Part shown: one piece after another, positions 62,790-64,000 of the stretch
Position numbering within the stretch: the first letter of the stretch is position 1
How the letters are laid out: the number at the start of each line of letters is the position of its first letter
NCBI GenBank assembly: GCA_963693085.1
Contig: OY856410.1
Coordinates: 1,332,028,304-1,332,092,303, forward strand
Direction: 5' to 3'
Length of the DNA: 64,000 bases
Source: Alisma plantago-aquatica
Taxonomy: Eukaryota > Streptophyta > Magnoliopsida > Alismatales > Alismataceae
Translations under genes and position numbers: made by a program
The notes under the pieces: generated by a model
What the model saw: the letters and a program-made list of their open reading frames with translations, nothing else
The model's database searches: none
Told to the model about the DNA's origin: nothing

Positions 62790-63425
62790 TTAGTTGCAAA
62801 CGGTTTCAACAATATGGTCCAATCAGTTTCACCAAACCGTTTGGTGACCAAACGGTTTGCAAACCGTTTGGAGGTGTGGGTCCCAAACCGTTTGGAGTTG
62901 TTGACCAAATGGAGGGGGTTGACCATTTGAGGAGGGTTGCTGATATGTTTAATAATGATTTAATAGATTTAATTGATTGGTTTCTAAAGGTTCCATGAGT
63001 GGATAATCTACCCATTGCAAACCCTAATTAGATTGAAGCATTAAAACCCTAATTGATTTGATTCAATTTCATGTTGGTTGAGTAAAAGGTTTCACCAAAC
63101 CATTTGGTGCTCAAATAGTTTCAAACTATTTGAGGATCAAGGGGTGACACTTTGAGAAAGGTTGACCGTTTGAAAGGAAACGTTTTCAAAACTGTTTGAT
63201 AGGGTTGACCATGTGGTGAAGGTTGACCGTTTGAGATAAAACAGTTTCAAATCGTTTAAGGAAAAGGTCTTCAAGACCATTTGAAAGGAAATAGTTTCAA
63301 AACCGTTTAAGGGGCTAAGGGCCAAGACCATTTGAAGGTCTGAACCCAAGATCGTTTGAAGGTCTAACCCCAAGACCATTTTAGGATGTGACCTCAAGAC
63401 CGTTTGAAGGTCATGATCAAACCGA
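62790..63425. repeat. Imperfect array of AACCGTTTGG / GACCGTTTGAAGGTC units
   Basis: Repeated short units built on AAACCGTTTGG, GACCATTTGA and CAAGACCGTTTGAAGGT, spaced about 16-30 bases. The core AACGGTTT/AAACCGTT recalls the CAAACGGTC array at 51,955-52,190, although the two LTRs are otherwise dissimilar. Confidence 0.75.
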
Positions 63426-63739
63426 ATGGAGGTCTAAAGTGATCAAACCTTTTAGAGATTTAAGATGATGATTGATCCTTTGATCCAATGGTTAATAATA
63501 ATGATTATCAAGGATAGGTACAAAGGTTGAAACCCTAAAGTACCTAGATGATTAGTACCTTTAAAATGATTAATCCTAAAAGTTTATGAAAGCAATCATT
63601 CACTATGTCAACCATAGTTTTTTGTACTTGATGGAAAGGTTGATGTAACCTAATCAAGTTGAGCGGATGAGAGACAAGAATTCATACACGAGTGTTAATC
63701 ATGTAGAGTATGTGATTAGGGTATGATCCGTAGTGAAGA

Positions 63740-64000
63740 GATCATGAAACCCTAATCGAGAAGGTTAACAAACCCTAACCCTAATTTAGGGAAATTTTTA
63801 GTGAAACCCTAATCTAGGGTAATAGTGTAACCCTAATTATGGATAATTGAATATGAAACCCTAATTGGGATGAATAGTAAACCCTAATTGTGGAATATTG
63901 AATTTAAACTCTAATCTAGGGTGATATTATGTGGAATCCTAATTTAGGGTGATGTTATGTAAAACCCTGGTATATTAATGTGATGTGGAGCTCAAATACA
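63740..64000. repeat. CCCTAA-rich LTR sequence
   Basis: About ten copies of AACCCTAAT or close variants, separated by 15-30 other bases. They resemble the plant telomere unit (CCCTAAA) but are irregular, mixed with TTTAGGG in the other direction, and embedded in an LTR. Read as low-complexity LTR sequence. Confidence 0.5.

Larger units (their letters stand above)
61397..64000 (+). mobile_element. 5' part of a long gypsy-type LTR, running off the window
   Basis: It begins TGTAACATCCCTGACC, a common start of plant gypsy LTRs, and continues to the window end without a CA terminus. It contains an array around AACCGTTTGG at 62,790-63,425 and a CCCTAA-rich end (63,740-64,000). No known protein domain is encoded. 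The right boundary and target copy are outside the window. Confidence 0.55.

Noticed and set aside
63740..64000. Interstitial telomere repeat
   Set aside because: CCCTAA units are separated by unrelated bases, vary in form and occur in both orientations inside an LTR. No tandem CCCTAAA run is present.

Overview
This is a stretch of nuclear DNA from a flowering plant, almost certainly from a large, repeat-rich genome. I recognise no intact host gene. The only host coding sequence is a broken piece of a subtilisin-like protease gene. The rest is transposons, largely AT-rich and old, many inserted inside one another. A monocot would fit (Angela-type and short-LTR copia elements, Tekay-type chromoviruses), but the sequence alone does not settle the species.

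Layout. 1-1,934: a 178-bp foldback element and the 3' end of a CACTA (En/Spm) transposon with a hairpin-rich subterminal region, inserted in an old copia LTR (1,935-2,479). 2,588-about 3,650: the first part of a long LTR. 6,571-13,990: a subtilase pseudogene on the minus strand, cut in two by a copia element (6,841-13,666, 5-bp duplication GAGGA). The 5' LTR of that copia carries a 1,700-bp hAT element (8-bp duplication GCGTTGAG). 15,935-16,720: GA-rich diverged tandem repeat. 17,538-31,919: a minus-strand Tekay-like Ty3/gypsy chromovirus with LTRs of about 3.5 kb, a decayed pol, and a 3,189-bp solo LTR (duplication GAAAA) inside its 5' LTR.

33,525-58,403: an older LTR element whose 5' LTR was split by a 20-kb minus-strand Angela-type copia (34,741-55,010, duplication GGAGT/GGAGG). 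The copia 3' LTR holds an L1-type LINE (about 35,763-44,752). The LINE holds a solo LTR (37,483-41,708, duplication AAGAA), and that solo LTR holds an 833-bp TRIM (40,173-41,005, duplication GAGGT/GAGGC). The copia 5' LTR holds another solo LTR (51,385-53,439) whose upstream part is a 26-bp/17-bp tandem array ending just before a TATA box. 58,404-64,000: two further LTR segments, the first containing a tRNA-derived SINE (60,632-60,796).

No element here looks able to move. Every pol has stops or frameshifts, and three reverse transcriptases have lost or changed catalytic residues. The nesting and target duplications give a relative order of insertion. The least ordinary signal is that several LTRs of different families each contain an array of short, often near-palindromic motifs spaced about 17-27 bp apart, several with a CGGTC/GACCG core. 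All homology statements are by eye; no search was run.
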